In this document: positions 23,337-32,781 of the stretch, piece by piece
Layout of the letters: each line of letters opens with the position of its first letter
Numbering within the stretch: position 1 is the first letter of the stretch
Position numbers and translations under genes: made by a program
Notes under the pieces: model-generated
What the model was told of the DNA's origin: nothing
What the model saw: only the letters and a program-made list of their open reading frames with translations
Databases searched by the model: none
Source of the DNA: Microbacterium sp. APC 3901
GTDB lineage: Bacteria; Actinomycetota; Actinomycetes; Actinomycetales; Microbacteriaceae
Reading direction: 5' to 3'
NCBI RefSeq assembly: GCF_030407765.1
Contig: NZ_JASDCU010000001.1
Span: 1-64,000, forward strand
Length of the DNA: 64,000 bases

Positions 23337-24023
23337 GGAGGGCATCGATCCTCTGGCGACCGCGCGCAGCATCCGGACGTCCACGGCGATCAGCGAGCCG
23401 ACCTGAAGCGTGTCCGGAACAGGCTTCCCGCTTCCGACGACGAGGGTCGTGCAGCCGGCGGCCACGGCGGATGTCGCGCCGACGAGGGAGTCCTCGAGGG
23501 CGACACATCGATGGGCGGCGACGTCGAGGCGCTCGGCTGCGCGAAGGTAGGGATCCGGCGCGGGCTTGGTTCGAGGGGTGTCGTCTGCCGTCACGATCAC
23601 GTCGAACGCCGACAGGTCGACCGCCTGCGCGAATCGCTCCACCCAGTGCCGCGGGGAGGAGGTCACGAGGGCCAGCGGCACCTGTGCTGCGGCGAGGGCG
23701 GTCAGCAGCGATCGAGCGCCGGGAGTCCAGGACACGCCGCCGTCATAGGCCTCGATCGACCGCCGATCGAGCTCCTCGGCGACCGCTGCCGTCGTCATCT
23801 CGAGCGACAGGCGGCTGCGCAGGGTGGCAGCCGCGTGGTCGAGGTCGAGGCCCCGCAGCGTCGACACGAGAGCGGGGTCGTCCGCGCCGCTGTGCCGGCG
23901 CACGAACTCCTCGACGACGAGCAGCCACGTGCTCTCGGTGTCGAGGAGCGTTCCGTCCATGTCGCTGAGCACCGCCCATTCGGCTCGTGTCGCACCGGCT
24001 GAGTGCGGTGTGCGGTCGGGCAT
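23334..24023 (-). CDS. HAD-family hydrolase (beta-phosphoglucomutase-like)
   Basis: A haloacid-dehalogenase phosphatase of 229 residues. The nucleophile is in VLSDMDGTLLDTE; the helical cap domain follows at about residues 35-100. VTSSPRHW gives the second motif, TKPAPDPYL the Lys, and VALEDSLVGATSA the acidic motif. This is the class I phosphoglycolate/phosphosugar phosphatase type. The substrate cannot be predicted. Its 3' end overlaps the promoter of the EI24 gene, which is on the same strand, so the two may also be read together. Confidence 0.87.
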   Translation of the reverse strand: MPDRTPHSAGATRAEWAVLSDMDGTLLDTESTWLLVVEEFVRRHSGADDPALVSTLRGLDLDHAAATLRSRLSLEMTTAAVAEELDRRSIEAYDGGVSWTPGARSLLTALAAAQVPLALVTSSPRHWVERFAQAVDLSAFDVIVTADDTPRTKPAPDPYLRAAERLDVAAHRCVALEDSLVGATSAVAAGCTTLVVGSGKPVPDTLQVGSLIAVDVRMLRAVARGSMPS

Positions 24024-24270
24024 GGGGCTTCCTCCAGTCGGCGACCTCGAGGGATCGCTCAGCCCATCCGACCCGACGAGACGCGCAGCGCGGCGTCGTT
24101 CCGCGAACTCGGGGTGAACACCGGGCGGCCGGCAGCTGAAGTCCGATGGACAGGTGCGTGCACGTGTGCACTCGGGGGCCTGCGGAGCACGATCCGTCCG
24201 GCCGACCGCGGATACGCTGAGGCGGCGTCCCGTCCCTGTGCAGGGCGGTGAGGTCGGGAGGAGACGTCAC
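24024..24270. other. Intergenic region between divergent HAD and GntR genes
   Basis: 247 bp without a convincing gene. It contains GTGCACGTGTGCAC at about 24156-24169 and CCCTG-TG-CAGGG at 24234-24245, both palindromic and candidates for regulator sites. Promoters for both genes must lie here. Confidence 0.5.
24234..24245. promoter_or_regulatory. 12-bp palindrome before the second GntR gene
   Basis: CCCTGTGCAGGG ends 25 bases before the ATG at 24271. A possible autoregulatory site. Confidence 0.35.
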
Positions 24271-25008
24271 ATGCACCGCTATCGGGAGATCGCGCGGGAT
24301 CTGAGCATCCAGATCATCGACGGCGTGTTCGATGAGGGTGGGATGCTGCCGCCCGAGGAGCAGCTGACCCGCACCTACGGAGTCTCCCGCGGCACGGTGC
24401 GCAACGCGCTCGTGCTTCTCGCCCGTCAGGGAGCGATCGCGCCCCGCCGCGGATCGGGCTGGCTCGTGCGCACCACGGTGCAGAGTCAGCGCCTCTCGGA
24501 GATGCGGTCGTTCGCGCAGTGGGCGCGGAGCCGCGGGATGGAACCGGGGGGACGAGTCGTGTCGCAGCGCCGCAGGGCCCCCACAGCACTCGAGCTGAGG
24601 CAGCTGCGCGGTGGGTCCCGCGCCGGAGACGTGCTCGAGGTCGTGCGACTGCGTCTGCTCAATCGACGCGTCGTGATGCTCGAGCGCACGACCTATCCGG
24701 CGTGGATCGCGCCGATGATCGAGGCGCTGTCACCTGAGGAATCGTCGGTCGTCGGTGCGCTCGAAGAACACCACGGCGTGCGCATGGTGCACGGGGAGCA
24801 CTCGATCGATGCGATCGCCGCGTCCAGCGAAGACGCGCGGCTGCTCGCGGTGCGGCGGTCGAGCCCGCTGCTCCGAGTGAACCGCGTCAGCTACGCGGCA
24901 GACGGTCGCGCCATCGAAGCGGGCGACGACCGGTATCTGGCCGACACCATGTCGTTCCAGGTGCAGGCGTCTCTGCATGGCACCTCTCTGACCAGACAGG
25001 CCAACTGA
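24271..25008 (+). CDS. Second GntR/HutC-type regulator, PhnF-like
   Basis: A repressor of 245 residues. The winged helix is RYREIARDLSIQI to about residue 75 (SRGTVRNALVLLARQG), followed by a UTRA ligand-binding domain. It shares many positions with the regulator at 3944: RLRLL-x-x-R, MLER-x-x-Y, EH-x-IDA-x-AA, and a DRYL-x-x-x-x-x-F-x-V end. So it is a paralogue that may bind related operators. The ATG is chosen for its GGGAGGAG site; a longer in-frame start exists but has none. The next gene on the same strand, 187 bp on, encodes a wall-anchored metallophosphoesterase, its likely target. Confidence 0.85.
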   Translation: MHRYREIARDLSIQIIDGVFDEGGMLPPEEQLTRTYGVSRGTVRNALVLLARQGAIAPRRGSGWLVRTTVQSQRLSEMRSFAQWARSRGMEPGGRVVSQRRRAPTALELRQLRGGSRAGDVLEVVRLRLLNRRVVMLERTTYPAWIAPMIEALSPEESSVVGALEEHHGVRMVHGEHSIDAIAASSEDARLLAVRRSSPLLRVNRVSYAADGRAIEAGDDRYLADTMSFQVQASLHGTSLTRQAN

Positions 25009-25195
25009 GGCGAGCCGACGACACGACTCTCGAACCGGCGGGCGTCTCCGCGGTGGACTGCTGTGCGCACGCGTCCAGCAGGATCCGGTCGGGGAGGACG
25101 GATGTGGCCGTCCGTTCACCTTCCGTGCATCCGTGGTTGGGTGGCCGCGGCGACGCTCGAGACATCAGCCCACTCGTCTCGAAAGGACGACACCC

Positions 25196-27625
25196 ATGCA
25201 TCCCTCCCGACCTCAGACCCGAACCAGGGGTGTCGCCCTGATCGGCGTCGCACTGTCCGCCGTGCTGGTCGCCAGCCCGATCGCCGCGAGCGCGCAGGTG
25301 CCGGCCACGGCGCCTCACGAGGTGGCCGCGGCCGCCGACTCGTCGTTCCAGGTGCCGAACGGCGCTCTCGTCGCCGGCAGCACGGTGCGCATCGAGTACG
25401 CGACCGACAGTCCCGACGACACGAACTGGATCGGGTTCTACCGCGACGGCGAGGTACCCGGCGGTGACGGTCAGGTCTCCGTCGCCTGGAAGTACGCCCC
25501 CGGCGCGTCGGGATCCATCGATCTCGAGGTTCCCGCAGCTCCCGGCAGCTACACGCTCTGGTTCCTCGCGGCAGACGGCTACGAGCCTCTCGCCGAACAG
25601 CAGACCGTGACCGTGAGCGCTGCCGGTGGCGAGCTGAGCCCCGGAGATCCCGCGGCCGCCGTCGACATCGATCCTGTGACGACGGGCGTCGCGACCGATG
25701 GCGTGCTGCTGCGCGAGGGCTTCGACGCCGGGCTGCCCGAGAGCTGGTCGGTGGAGTCCGACTCGGCCATGGACGGTGTCGGCACCGCCGACTACCGAGG
25801 CTGGTCCGCCGCGACGCGTGACGAGTGGACGGCGAACGTCGACGAGATGCGCGCACGCTTCGCCCGCCCGCTCGCCGGCTTCGCAGTCGCCGACGCCCAG
25901 CAGTTCGGAGCGCATCCCTTCTCCTCGACGCTCACCAGCGCCGCTGTCGACGTCGAGTACCTGCGCTCGCTGGAGCTCTCGTTCGACAGTCACTATCGCG
26001 GTGCTCCCGCGCAGACAGGCGTCGTCCGCGCCAGCTTCGACGGAGGGGACTGGGTTGAGGTGCTGCGCCTCGACTCCGCATCCGTGGCCGACGGCTACGA
26101 CCCCCTGCAGCTGAACTACATGCAGGAGATCGCGATCGACGTTCCCGTCGGCGCTGCCGAGGCGCGATTCCAGTGGCAGCTCGACGCACCGGATGCCGGT
26201 GCCCGCTACTGGGCGATCGACTCGGTGACCGTGCGTCAGGGCGTGCTCATGACGGATGAGGCGTCGACGACGCTGTGGACGGTGTCTGACATCCAGGGGC
26301 ACCCCCAGGACTTCGAACACGGTCTCAACGATCTGCACGAGCTCGCTCCCGACCCCGCAGGTCTGCTGATCGTCGGAGACCTCGTGAACTCCGGCACGCC
26401 GACCGAGTGGGACGAGATCTACCAGGTCATGGAGAACACGACCGCGATCCGACCCGACACCACCGTCGCGTCGATCGGCAACCACGAGCGCTATGCGAGC
26501 GGAGGTTTCGCGGCGAACTTCGAGCGGTTCCTCGCGTTCGCCGAGCGAGACAAGGCGTATGCCGAGTACGTGCTCAGCGGCCCCGGCGGCCAGGTGCCGG
26601 TGATCACGATCGGTCAGGAGATCAGCGGCCCGTCCGATGTCGCGATGACCGACGAGCAGGTGGAGTTCCTCGAGGAGCGCCTCGCGCACTGGACGGCGCA
26701 GGGCTCGCAGGTGATCGTCAACACGCACTTCCCGCTCGGCGACACCGTCTCCGCATCGTGGATCCCCTGGTACCACGACCACCACCTGATGAACGACCGT
26801 CTGACGAGCATCCTCGGCAACTATCCGAACGCGGTCGTCTTCAGCGGCCACACCCACTACCCCGCGACCCTGGGCGACTGGGCGGTGCAGCGCCGCACGG
26901 CGGACGGACACCCCGACGGCTTCTGGTCTGTCAACACGGTGGCGATGCACGTGGGGTGGGACGCTCGCGGCGAGAACACGCAGGGCATCAGCGAGGTCAC
27001 GATCGGTGACGTCAACAACGGCCTGATCGTGGAGTCGTATGGCGACCGCATCGTGGTCAAGGCGCTCGATTTCTTCGCCGATGAGCAGATCCGCGAGGTC
27101 ACCATCCACAACCCGCTCACGCCGTATGCCGCGGACATCGTTCCGGTCTCCGAGCGCCCCGCGGACTACTCCGCGGTCGATGCGGCCCTCGCAGCGGTGC
27201 CCGGCGACCTCAGCCCCTTCACCGCTGACAGCGTCGCCGCGCTGAACCGCGCGATCTCCGCCGTCGAGCGCGAGCTGACGACAGCCGACCAGGCCGATGT
27301 CGATGCCATGGCAGCGGCGATCCGCACGGCGATCGACGGGCTGGTGCGCATCGAGGACGAAGTACCGGGCACTGATCCCGGTGCGGGCTCCGGCACGGGC
27401 TCCGGCTCGGGGTCGGGCTCTGATTCCGGCTCGGGGTCGGGCTCTGGTTCCGGTGCGGACGGGGGTGCGGCCGACGGTGACCTTGCGACCACCGGCTACG
27501 ACCCCGGCGTCACCTGGATCCTCGCACTCGGTCTTCTCGGGCTCGGTGGAGTCCTCCTCGTGGTGCGACGCCTCGCGGCTCGTCGCTCATCGTCGGACGC
27601 CGAAGAGACGACGCTGCTGAGCTGA
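25196..27625 (+). CDS. Secreted, wall-anchored metallophosphoesterase
   Basis: A surface protein of 809 residues. A Sec signal peptide (to about residue 32, ending ASAQ) is followed by a beta-sandwich domain with NWIGFYRDGE and GSYTLWFLAADGYE, of the SKICH-like type. A central jelly-roll-like region leads to the calcineurin-like phosphoesterase domain: VSDIQGH, VGDLVN, GNHER, NTHFP and SGHTHY supply the metal ligands. A FIVAR-like helical segment comes next, then a Gly/Ser linker and the sorting signal LATTG, a hydrophobic helix and Arg residues, as expected for a sortase E substrate. It may release phosphate outside the cell. The regulator just upstream is PhnF-like. The GAAAGGA site supports the ATG. 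Confidence 0.85.
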   Translation: MHPSRPQTRTRGVALIGVALSAVLVASPIAASAQVPATAPHEVAAAADSSFQVPNGALVAGSTVRIEYATDSPDDTNWIGFYRDGEVPGGDGQVSVAWKYAPGASGSIDLEVPAAPGSYTLWFLAADGYEPLAEQQTVTVSAAGGELSPGDPAAAVDIDPVTTGVATDGVLLREGFDAGLPESWSVESDSAMDGVGTADYRGWSAATRDEWTANVDEMRARFARPLAGFAVADAQQFGAHPFSSTLTSAAVDVEYLRSLELSFDSHYRGAPAQTGVVRASFDGGDWVEVLRLDSASVADGYDPLQLNYMQEIAIDVPVGAAEARFQWQLDAPDAGARYWAIDSVTVRQGVLMTDEASTTLWTVSDIQGHPQDFEHGLNDLHELAPDPAGLLIVGDLVNSGTPTEWDEIYQVMENTTAIRPDTTVASIGNHERYASGGFAANFERFLAFAERDKAYAEYVLSGPGGQVPVITIGQEISGPSDVAMTDEQVEFLEERLAHWTAQGSQVIVNTHFPLGDTVSASWIPWYHDHHLMNDRLTSILGNYPNAVVFSGHTHYPATLGDWAVQRRTADGHPDGFWSVNTVAMHVGWDARGENTQGISEVTIGDVNNGLIVESYGDRIVVKALDFFADEQIREVTIHNPLTPYAADIVPVSERPADYSAVDAALAAVPGDLSPFTADSVAALNRAISAVERELTTADQADVDAMAAAIRTAIDGLVRIEDEVPGTDPGAGSGTGSGSGSGSDSGSGSGSGSGADGGAADGDLATTGYDPGVTWILALGLLGLGGVLLVVRRLAARRSSSDAEETTLLS

Positions 27626-27642
27626 CGCGCCGAGTCGCCCCT

Positions 27643-27688
27643 GCGACGCCGCCGGTCTGCGCCTCGGGGTGCGGATCGACGGCGTCGC
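27643..27688. terminator. Hairpin between convergent genes
   Basis: GCGACGCCG (27643-27651) pairs with CGGCGTCGC (27680-27688) around a 28-base loop, between the phosphoesterase and Lhr gene ends. No T run. Confidence 0.4.
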
Positions 27689-27706
27689 GGTGCGTGAGCG
27701 GTCGGT

Positions 27707-30700
27707 TCAGATCGCCTTGCGCAGCGTGTAACCGCGGGGCGTCGCGACGAACCCCGCATCCTGCAGGGCGAGGGCGAGCTCGGTGCCGTAGACGCCCTCT
27801 CCGTTGACCTTCTCGACCGTGAGGGTGTCGAGACGGCGGGCGCGGGCCGTCGCGGCGAGGTCGGACGCCGCGGCTCGCAGCACCTCGGATTCGTCGGTGA
27901 AGCACAGCACCGTACGGCCGCCCCGTTCGAGGTAGAGCACGAGCGAACCGTCGACGAGCACGACCAGGCCACCGGCCTTGCGCCCGGGGCGATGCGACAC
28001 CTCGTCGCGCTTGGGCCACCCGAGAGCCGCGCCGTAGGGATTCGCGGGGTCGGTCGCGGCGAGCGTCACGGTCTTGCGCGGGGGCGGGTCGGCGAGGCCC
28101 GCGAACGTGCGGAGGCGGTCGACGGTGGCGGATGCCGCGAACTGCGCAGCACCGAGCCTCTCGATCACGTAGCCGCGACGGCAGTGTCCGGCCTCTTCGA
28201 AGCCGGCGAGCACCCGGTAGGTCTGAGCGAAGCCGCCCGGGACGCCCTCTGCCTGCACCGCGCCTCGTGTGACGACGCCGTAACGGTCGAGCAGCAGCCC
28301 CGCGGTGACGGTCGCCCGACGGGCGGCATCCGTGTCGACGGAGGGCAGCAGCGACCAGCGTCCGCCGATCGACGACGGTCGCGCCGCTGTGCGGGCGAGC
28401 GACATGCCCCGGTAGGTGCGCGTGCGCGGCGCGCGTCGCGTGACCCGATGGGCCTGCGACCCGCCCGCCAGCAGCGAACGGATCGGGGCGAAGGTGTCGT
28501 TCGTCACGCGGCCGGCCCAGGTCAGCGACCACAGTGCCTCGAGCACGGACTGCTCGTTCTCGGCGCCGGCCATCTCCTTCAACTGGCCCGCGAAGTAGGC
28601 GCCGCCCGCCTCGAGAGCCGCGAGCACCCGGGCCTCGAGCGAATCGGTGGCGATCTCGTCGTCGGGTTCGGGGAGTGTGAAGGGTGCGAGGTCGGCGGGG
28701 TGCAACGAGACCCAGCCATCACGGCCGGGGAGCGTGCCGTGACCTGACCAGATCACCTCACCCGACGCAGTGAGTTCGTCGAGCAGGGCGGGGGAGTAGT
28801 CGCGCACGCGGGACGGGAGCACCAGGGACTCCCATGCGCTGGCGGGGATGGGCACCCCGGCGAACTGCTCGATCACGGCGAGCACGCCGTCGAGTCCTTC
28901 GAGCGGACGGCCGAGGTGCTGCCAGTCGGGCAGGAAGCGCGCATATGCCTCGGGCGACACCGGCTCGACGCTGCCTCGGATCGCGGCGAGCGACCGCATC
29001 CGCAGGCGACGCAGCACCTCCGTGTCGCACCACTCGGTCTCGTTGCCGGTGCCGGAGGCCTCGGGCAGGAAGTAGCCGCTGGTGAGCCGGCCCGAGTGCT
29101 CCAGCCGCTGCAGGGTGTGCCGGGCGACGGCCGCGCCGAGGCCGAAGCGCGACGCGATGGCATCCGTCGTGAAAGGTCCGTGCGTGCGGGCGTACCGCGC
29201 GACGAGGTCGCCGAGCGGATCGGCGAGGGGTTCGAGGAACGCGACGGGGATGCCGGTCGGCAGCGCCGCGCCGAGCGCATCGCGCAGGCGCCCCGCGTCT
29301 TCGATCGCGGCGACGCGCGTGGTGCCGGCCACGGTGACCGGGATCGCGCGACGGGCGTCGATCAGCGCGGCGAGGTGTTCGGAGGCCGAGCCTGTCTCGG
29401 GGTCGAGTCGCGCGTCGATCTCGGCCGCATCCATCGGACCGAGCATCCGCAGCAGGTCGGCGACGCCCTCGAGGCCCCGTGCGTGCCGCTCGGGGTCGAG
29501 TCGCTGCGCCTCGCGCTCGAACTGCGCGATGACGTCGGGATCGAGCAGCTCACGGAGCTCGACCGTGCCGAGCAGCTCGCCGAGCAGGGCAGGGTCGACC
29601 GAGAGCGCGGCCGCGCGACGCTCGGCCAGCGGCGAGTCGCCCTCGTACATGAACGCGCCCACGTAGCCGAACAGCAGGTCGCGCGCGAACGGCGAGGGCT
29701 GAGACGGCTGCGTCTCGACGAGCCTGATGCGCCGGTCGGCGATCGAGACCGCGAGCCTGCGCAGCGACGGCAGGTCGTAGACGTCCTGCAGGACTTCGCG
29801 CAGGGTCTCGAGGATCACCGGGAACGTCGGATGCCGGCGCGCGACTTCGAGCAGCTGCGCAGAACGTTGGCGCTGCTGCCACAGCGGGGTGCGCTTGTTC
29901 GGGTTCATCCGCGGCATCAGCAGCGCGCGGGCGGCGCACTCGCGGAAGCGGGAGGCGAACAGCGCCGAGCCGCCGACCTCCTGCGTGACCAGCTGCTCGA
30001 GCTCGTCGGGGTCGAACACGAACAGCTCGGCTCCTGGCGGTTCGGCCTCGGCATCAGGAATGCGCACGATGATGCCGTCGTCGCTCGCGACCGCCGAGCC
30101 CTCGACTCCGAGGCGCTCGCGGATGCGGGCGTTGATCGCCAGTGCCCATGGCGCGTGCACCTTCATGCCGTAGGGGGAATGAAGGATGACCCGCCAGTCG
30201 CCGACCTCGTCGCGCCCGCGCTCGACCGTGAGCGTGCGGTCGGTCGGCAGGGTGCCCGTCGCCTCCCGCTGCTCGGTGAGGTGCGCCATCAGGTTCATCC
30301 TGGCCTGCTCGTCGAGTCCGGCGTCGATCAGCCGCTGAGCCGCCTTCTCGGGAGTCGCCGCCGACACCTCGCGCGAGAACTTGCCGAGCGCCTCGCCGAG
30401 TTCGAACGGGCGGCCGATCCCGTCGCCGTGCCAGAACGGCACCTTGCCGGGCTGGCCGTACGCGGGGATCACGTTGACCCGGTCATGCGTGATCTCGGCG
30501 ATGCGCCAGCTCGTCGTGCCGAGCGTGAACACGTCGCCGACGCGCGACTCGTAGACCATCTCCTCGTCGAGCTCGCCGACGCGTGCGCCGGTGCTCTCCC
30601 CGGCGACGAACACGCCGAAGAGTCCGCGGTCGGGGATCGTGCCGCCGCTGGTGACGGCGATGCGCTGGGCGCCGGGGCGGCCGGTCAGCGTGCCGGCGTC

Positions 30701-32299
30701 TCTGTCCCACACCAGGCGAGGGCGCAGCTCGGCGAACTCGTCGGAGGGATAGCGTCCGGCGAGCAGATCGAGGGTCGCCTCGTAGGCCGATCGGGGGAGG
30801 GACTGGAACGGCGCCGAGCGACGCACGGTCTCGAACCACTCCTCGACGCTGATCTCACCGAGTGCGCTCGCCGCGACCGTCTGCTGGGCGAGGATGTCGA
30901 GCGGGTTGCGCGGCACCTGGATCGCCTCGATCTTGCCGGCCAGCATCCGCTCGGTGACGATCGCTGTGTGCAGCACGTCGCCCCGATGCTTGGGGAACAG
31001 CGCAGCGCGGCTGATCTCGCCGACCTGGTGCCCGGCGCGGCCGACGCGCTGCAGGCCGGAGGCGGCAGAGGGCGGCGCCTCGACCTGGATCACCAGGTCG
31101 ACCGCGCCCATGTCGATGCCGAGTTCGAGGCTGCTCGTCGCGACCACGCAGCGCAGTACACCGGACTTCAGCTCTTCCTCGACCTGGGCCCGCTGCTCCT
31201 TCGAGACGGATCCGTGGTGGGCCTTGGCGAGCACGGGGTCGGCTCCGGCTGTCGCGCCCGCCTGCGCCATCATGGCCGCCGGCATCGATGCCTCGGGCAG
31301 GGCGACGCCGATGCGCTCGGAGTAGATCTCGTTGAGGCGCCCCGTGAGGCGCTCGGCCAGCCGTCGTGAGTTCGAGAACACGATCGTCGACTTGTTCTGC
31401 AGGATGCGGTCGACGATCGCCTCCTCGACGTGCGGCCAGACCGAGCCGGTGACCTCGGTGTACTCGGCATCCGTCGCGTCGCCGCCGTCTTTCGGCGCAC
31501 CGGGAGGCGGTGGCGGGTTGGTCATGTCGTCCATCGGGACGACGACGCCGAGCTCGAAGGTCTTCGATGCCGGCGGCGCGACGATCTCGACCGGAGCCGC
31601 GCCGCCGAGGAACCGCGCGACCTCGTCGATCGGACGCACGGTCGCCGAGAGTCCGATGCGCTGGGCCGGCTCGGCGTGGCCGTGAGTGCGGCGCAGCGCG
31701 TCGAGACGCTCGAGGCTCACCGCGAGGTGCGCGCCACGCTTGGTCGCGGCGACCGCGTGCACCTCGTCGATGATGACCGTGTGCACGTCGCGCAGAGTCT
31801 CGCCGGCTCGACTGGTGAGCATGAGGTAGAGCGACTCAGGAGTGGTGATGAGGATGTCCGGCGGGTCGGAGACCAGCTTGCGGCGGTCGCTCGAGGTCGT
31901 GTCGCCCGAGCGGACACCGACCGTCACAGAGGGCGCTTCGATGCCGAGACGCCTGGCCGACTGGCCGATGCCGATGAGCGGAGAGCGCAGGTTGCGCTCG
32001 ACATCGACGCCGAGAGCCTTCAGCGGCGAGATGTAGAGGATGCGTGTGCGCGAACCGTCTGCGGCCTTCGTGCGCTTCGCGGGCGGGGCAGGCTGCTCGG
32101 TGCGCTCGCGGAACACGCTGTCGATCGCCCAGAGGAAGGCCGAGAGCGTCTTGCCCGACCCCGTCGGGGCCACGACGAGCGCGTGCTTGCCCGCCGAGAT
32201 CGCATTCCACGCGCCTGCCTGTGCGGGCGTGGGTTCGGCAAAGGCACCCCGGAACCAGTCTTGGGTGGCAGGGGTGAAGCGGTCGAGCACGTCGCTCAT
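27707..32299 (-). CDS. lhr: Lhr-family DNA helicase
   Basis: A large superfamily 2 helicase of 1530 residues, the usual size in actinobacteria, with a role in DNA repair after crosslinks and mutagen damage. The helicase core has Walker A APTGSGKT (44-51), the DEVH box (IIDEVHAVA), and SATVR. The second RecA fold holds SSLELGIDMG and the QRVGRAGH arginine-finger motif. The Lhr-specific winged-helix and C-terminal domains follow. GATGGAGGG is the ribosome site before the ATG. A longer in-frame start is possible but would extend through the promoter of the divergent gene at 32369. Confidence 0.95.
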   Translation of the reverse strand: MSDVLDRFTPATQDWFRGAFAEPTPAQAGAWNAISAGKHALVVAPTGSGKTLSAFLWAIDSVFRERTEQPAPPAKRTKAADGSRTRILYISPLKALGVDVERNLRSPLIGIGQSARRLGIEAPSVTVGVRSGDTTSSDRRKLVSDPPDILITTPESLYLMLTSRAGETLRDVHTVIIDEVHAVAATKRGAHLAVSLERLDALRRTHGHAEPAQRIGLSATVRPIDEVARFLGGAAPVEIVAPPASKTFELGVVVPMDDMTNPPPPPGAPKDGGDATDAEYTEVTGSVWPHVEEAIVDRILQNKSTIVFSNSRRLAERLTGRLNEIYSERIGVALPEASMPAAMMAQAGATAGADPVLAKAHHGSVSKEQRAQVEEELKSGVLRCVVATSSLELGIDMGAVDLVIQVEAPPSAASGLQRVGRAGHQVGEISRAALFPKHRGDVLHTAIVTERMLAGKIEAIQVPRNPLDILAQQTVAASALGEISVEEWFETVRRSAPFQSLPRSAYEATLDLLAGRYPSDEFAELRPRLVWDRDAGTLTGRPGAQRIAVTSGGTIPDRGLFGVFVAGESTGARVGELDEEMVYESRVGDVFTLGTTSWRIAEITHDRVNVIPAYGQPGKVPFWHGDGIGRPFELGEALGKFSREVSAATPEKAAQRLIDAGLDEQARMNLMAHLTEQREATGTLPTDRTLTVERGRDEVGDWRVILHSPYGMKVHAPWALAINARIRERLGVEGSAVASDDGIIVRIPDAEAEPPGAELFVFDPDELEQLVTQEVGGSALFASRFRECAARALLMPRMNPNKRTPLWQQRQRSAQLLEVARRHPTFPVILETLREVLQDVYDLPSLRRLAVSIADRRIRLVETQPSQPSPFARDLLFGYVGAFMYEGDSPLAERRAAALSVDPALLGELLGTVELRELLDPDVIAQFEREAQRLDPERHARGLEGVADLLRMLGPMDAAEIDARLDPETGSASEHLAALIDARRAIPVTVAGTTRVAAIEDAGRLRDALGAALPTGIPVAFLEPLADPLGDLVARYARTHGPFTTDAIASRFGLGAAVARHTLQRLEHSGRLTSGYFLPEASGTGNETEWCDTEVLRRLRMRSLAAIRGSVEPVSPEAYARFLPDWQHLGRPLEGLDGVLAVIEQFAGVPIPASAWESLVLPSRVRDYSPALLDELTASGEVIWSGHGTLPGRDGWVSLHPADLAPFTLPEPDDEIATDSLEARVLAALEAGGAYFAGQLKEMAGAENEQSVLEALWSLTWAGRVTNDTFAPIRSLLAGGSQAHRVTRRAPRTRTYRGMSLARTAARPSSIGGRWSLLPSVDTDAARRATVTAGLLLDRYGVVTRGAVQAEGVPGGFAQTYRVLAGFEEAGHCRRGYVIERLGAAQFAASATVDRLRTFAGLADPPPRKTVTLAATDPANPYGAALGWPKRDEVSHRPGRKAGGLVVLVDGSLVLYLERGGRTVLCFTDESEVLRAAASDLAATARARRLDTLTVEKVNGEGVYGTELALALQDAGFVATPRGYTLRKAI

Positions 32300-32368
32300 C
32301 CCTCCATCATCACCTGTGCCACGGACATCGGGGCGACCGTTGTCCGACGGGGAGGGCATCATGGAGAA

Positions 32369-32779
32369 ATGGCGACGCACACCACGAACTACGTGAGCAC
32401 CTTCATCGAGGTCGCGGAAGACTGTCCTGTCGACCACGCCGAAGAGCCGCCGACGGGTGAGAAGCCCACGATCGCCTCTCTTCACTATCGACTGATCGCG
32501 TCGGAGCCGTATGCGCGCACCTCCGACGATGTGATCTTCACCACCCATGCGCTGCGCGCCGGGATCGACCCCGAAGACTCCGCCGCACGCGAGGCGTTCT
32601 TCTCGAAGGGGCAGCCGTGCCTGCGCTCGTCACCGCTGGGAAAGCGCTACGGATGGGGGATCGCTCACGATGCCGAAGGGCGGGTCGCGCTCGTCCCTCG
32701 AGAGTCCGAGGATTACACGCTGCTCGCCGCCGACCCCGCGATCGCCCATACCCGGGCGATGCGGAGCCGACGGGTGTGA
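32369..32779 (+). CDS. DUF6157-family protein
   Basis: A cytoplasmic protein of 136 residues. TTNYVSTFIEVAEDCP at the N-terminus, SDDVIFTTHALR in the middle and FFSKGQPCLRSSPLGKRYGW near residue 90 are the typical conserved stretches of DUF6157 proteins. A single Cys pair (CP, CL) is present. Function unknown. It is divergent from lhr, sharing a 69-bp promoter gap, and nearly touches the 3' end of the ABC-F gene. Confidence 0.85.
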   Translation: MATHTTNYVSTFIEVAEDCPVDHAEEPPTGEKPTIASLHYRLIASEPYARTSDDVIFTTHALRAGIDPEDSAAREAFFSKGQPCLRSSPLGKRYGWGIAHDAEGRVALVPRESEDYTLLAADPAIAHTRAMRSRRV

Positions 32780-32781
32780 GC

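Noticed and set aside
24887-27109. 740-codon minus-strand open frame
   Set aside because: Antisense to the wall-anchored phosphoesterase, without domain motifs.
28916-31369. 817-codon plus-strand open frame
   Set aside because: Antisense to lhr with no recognisable motif; a third-position GC shadow.
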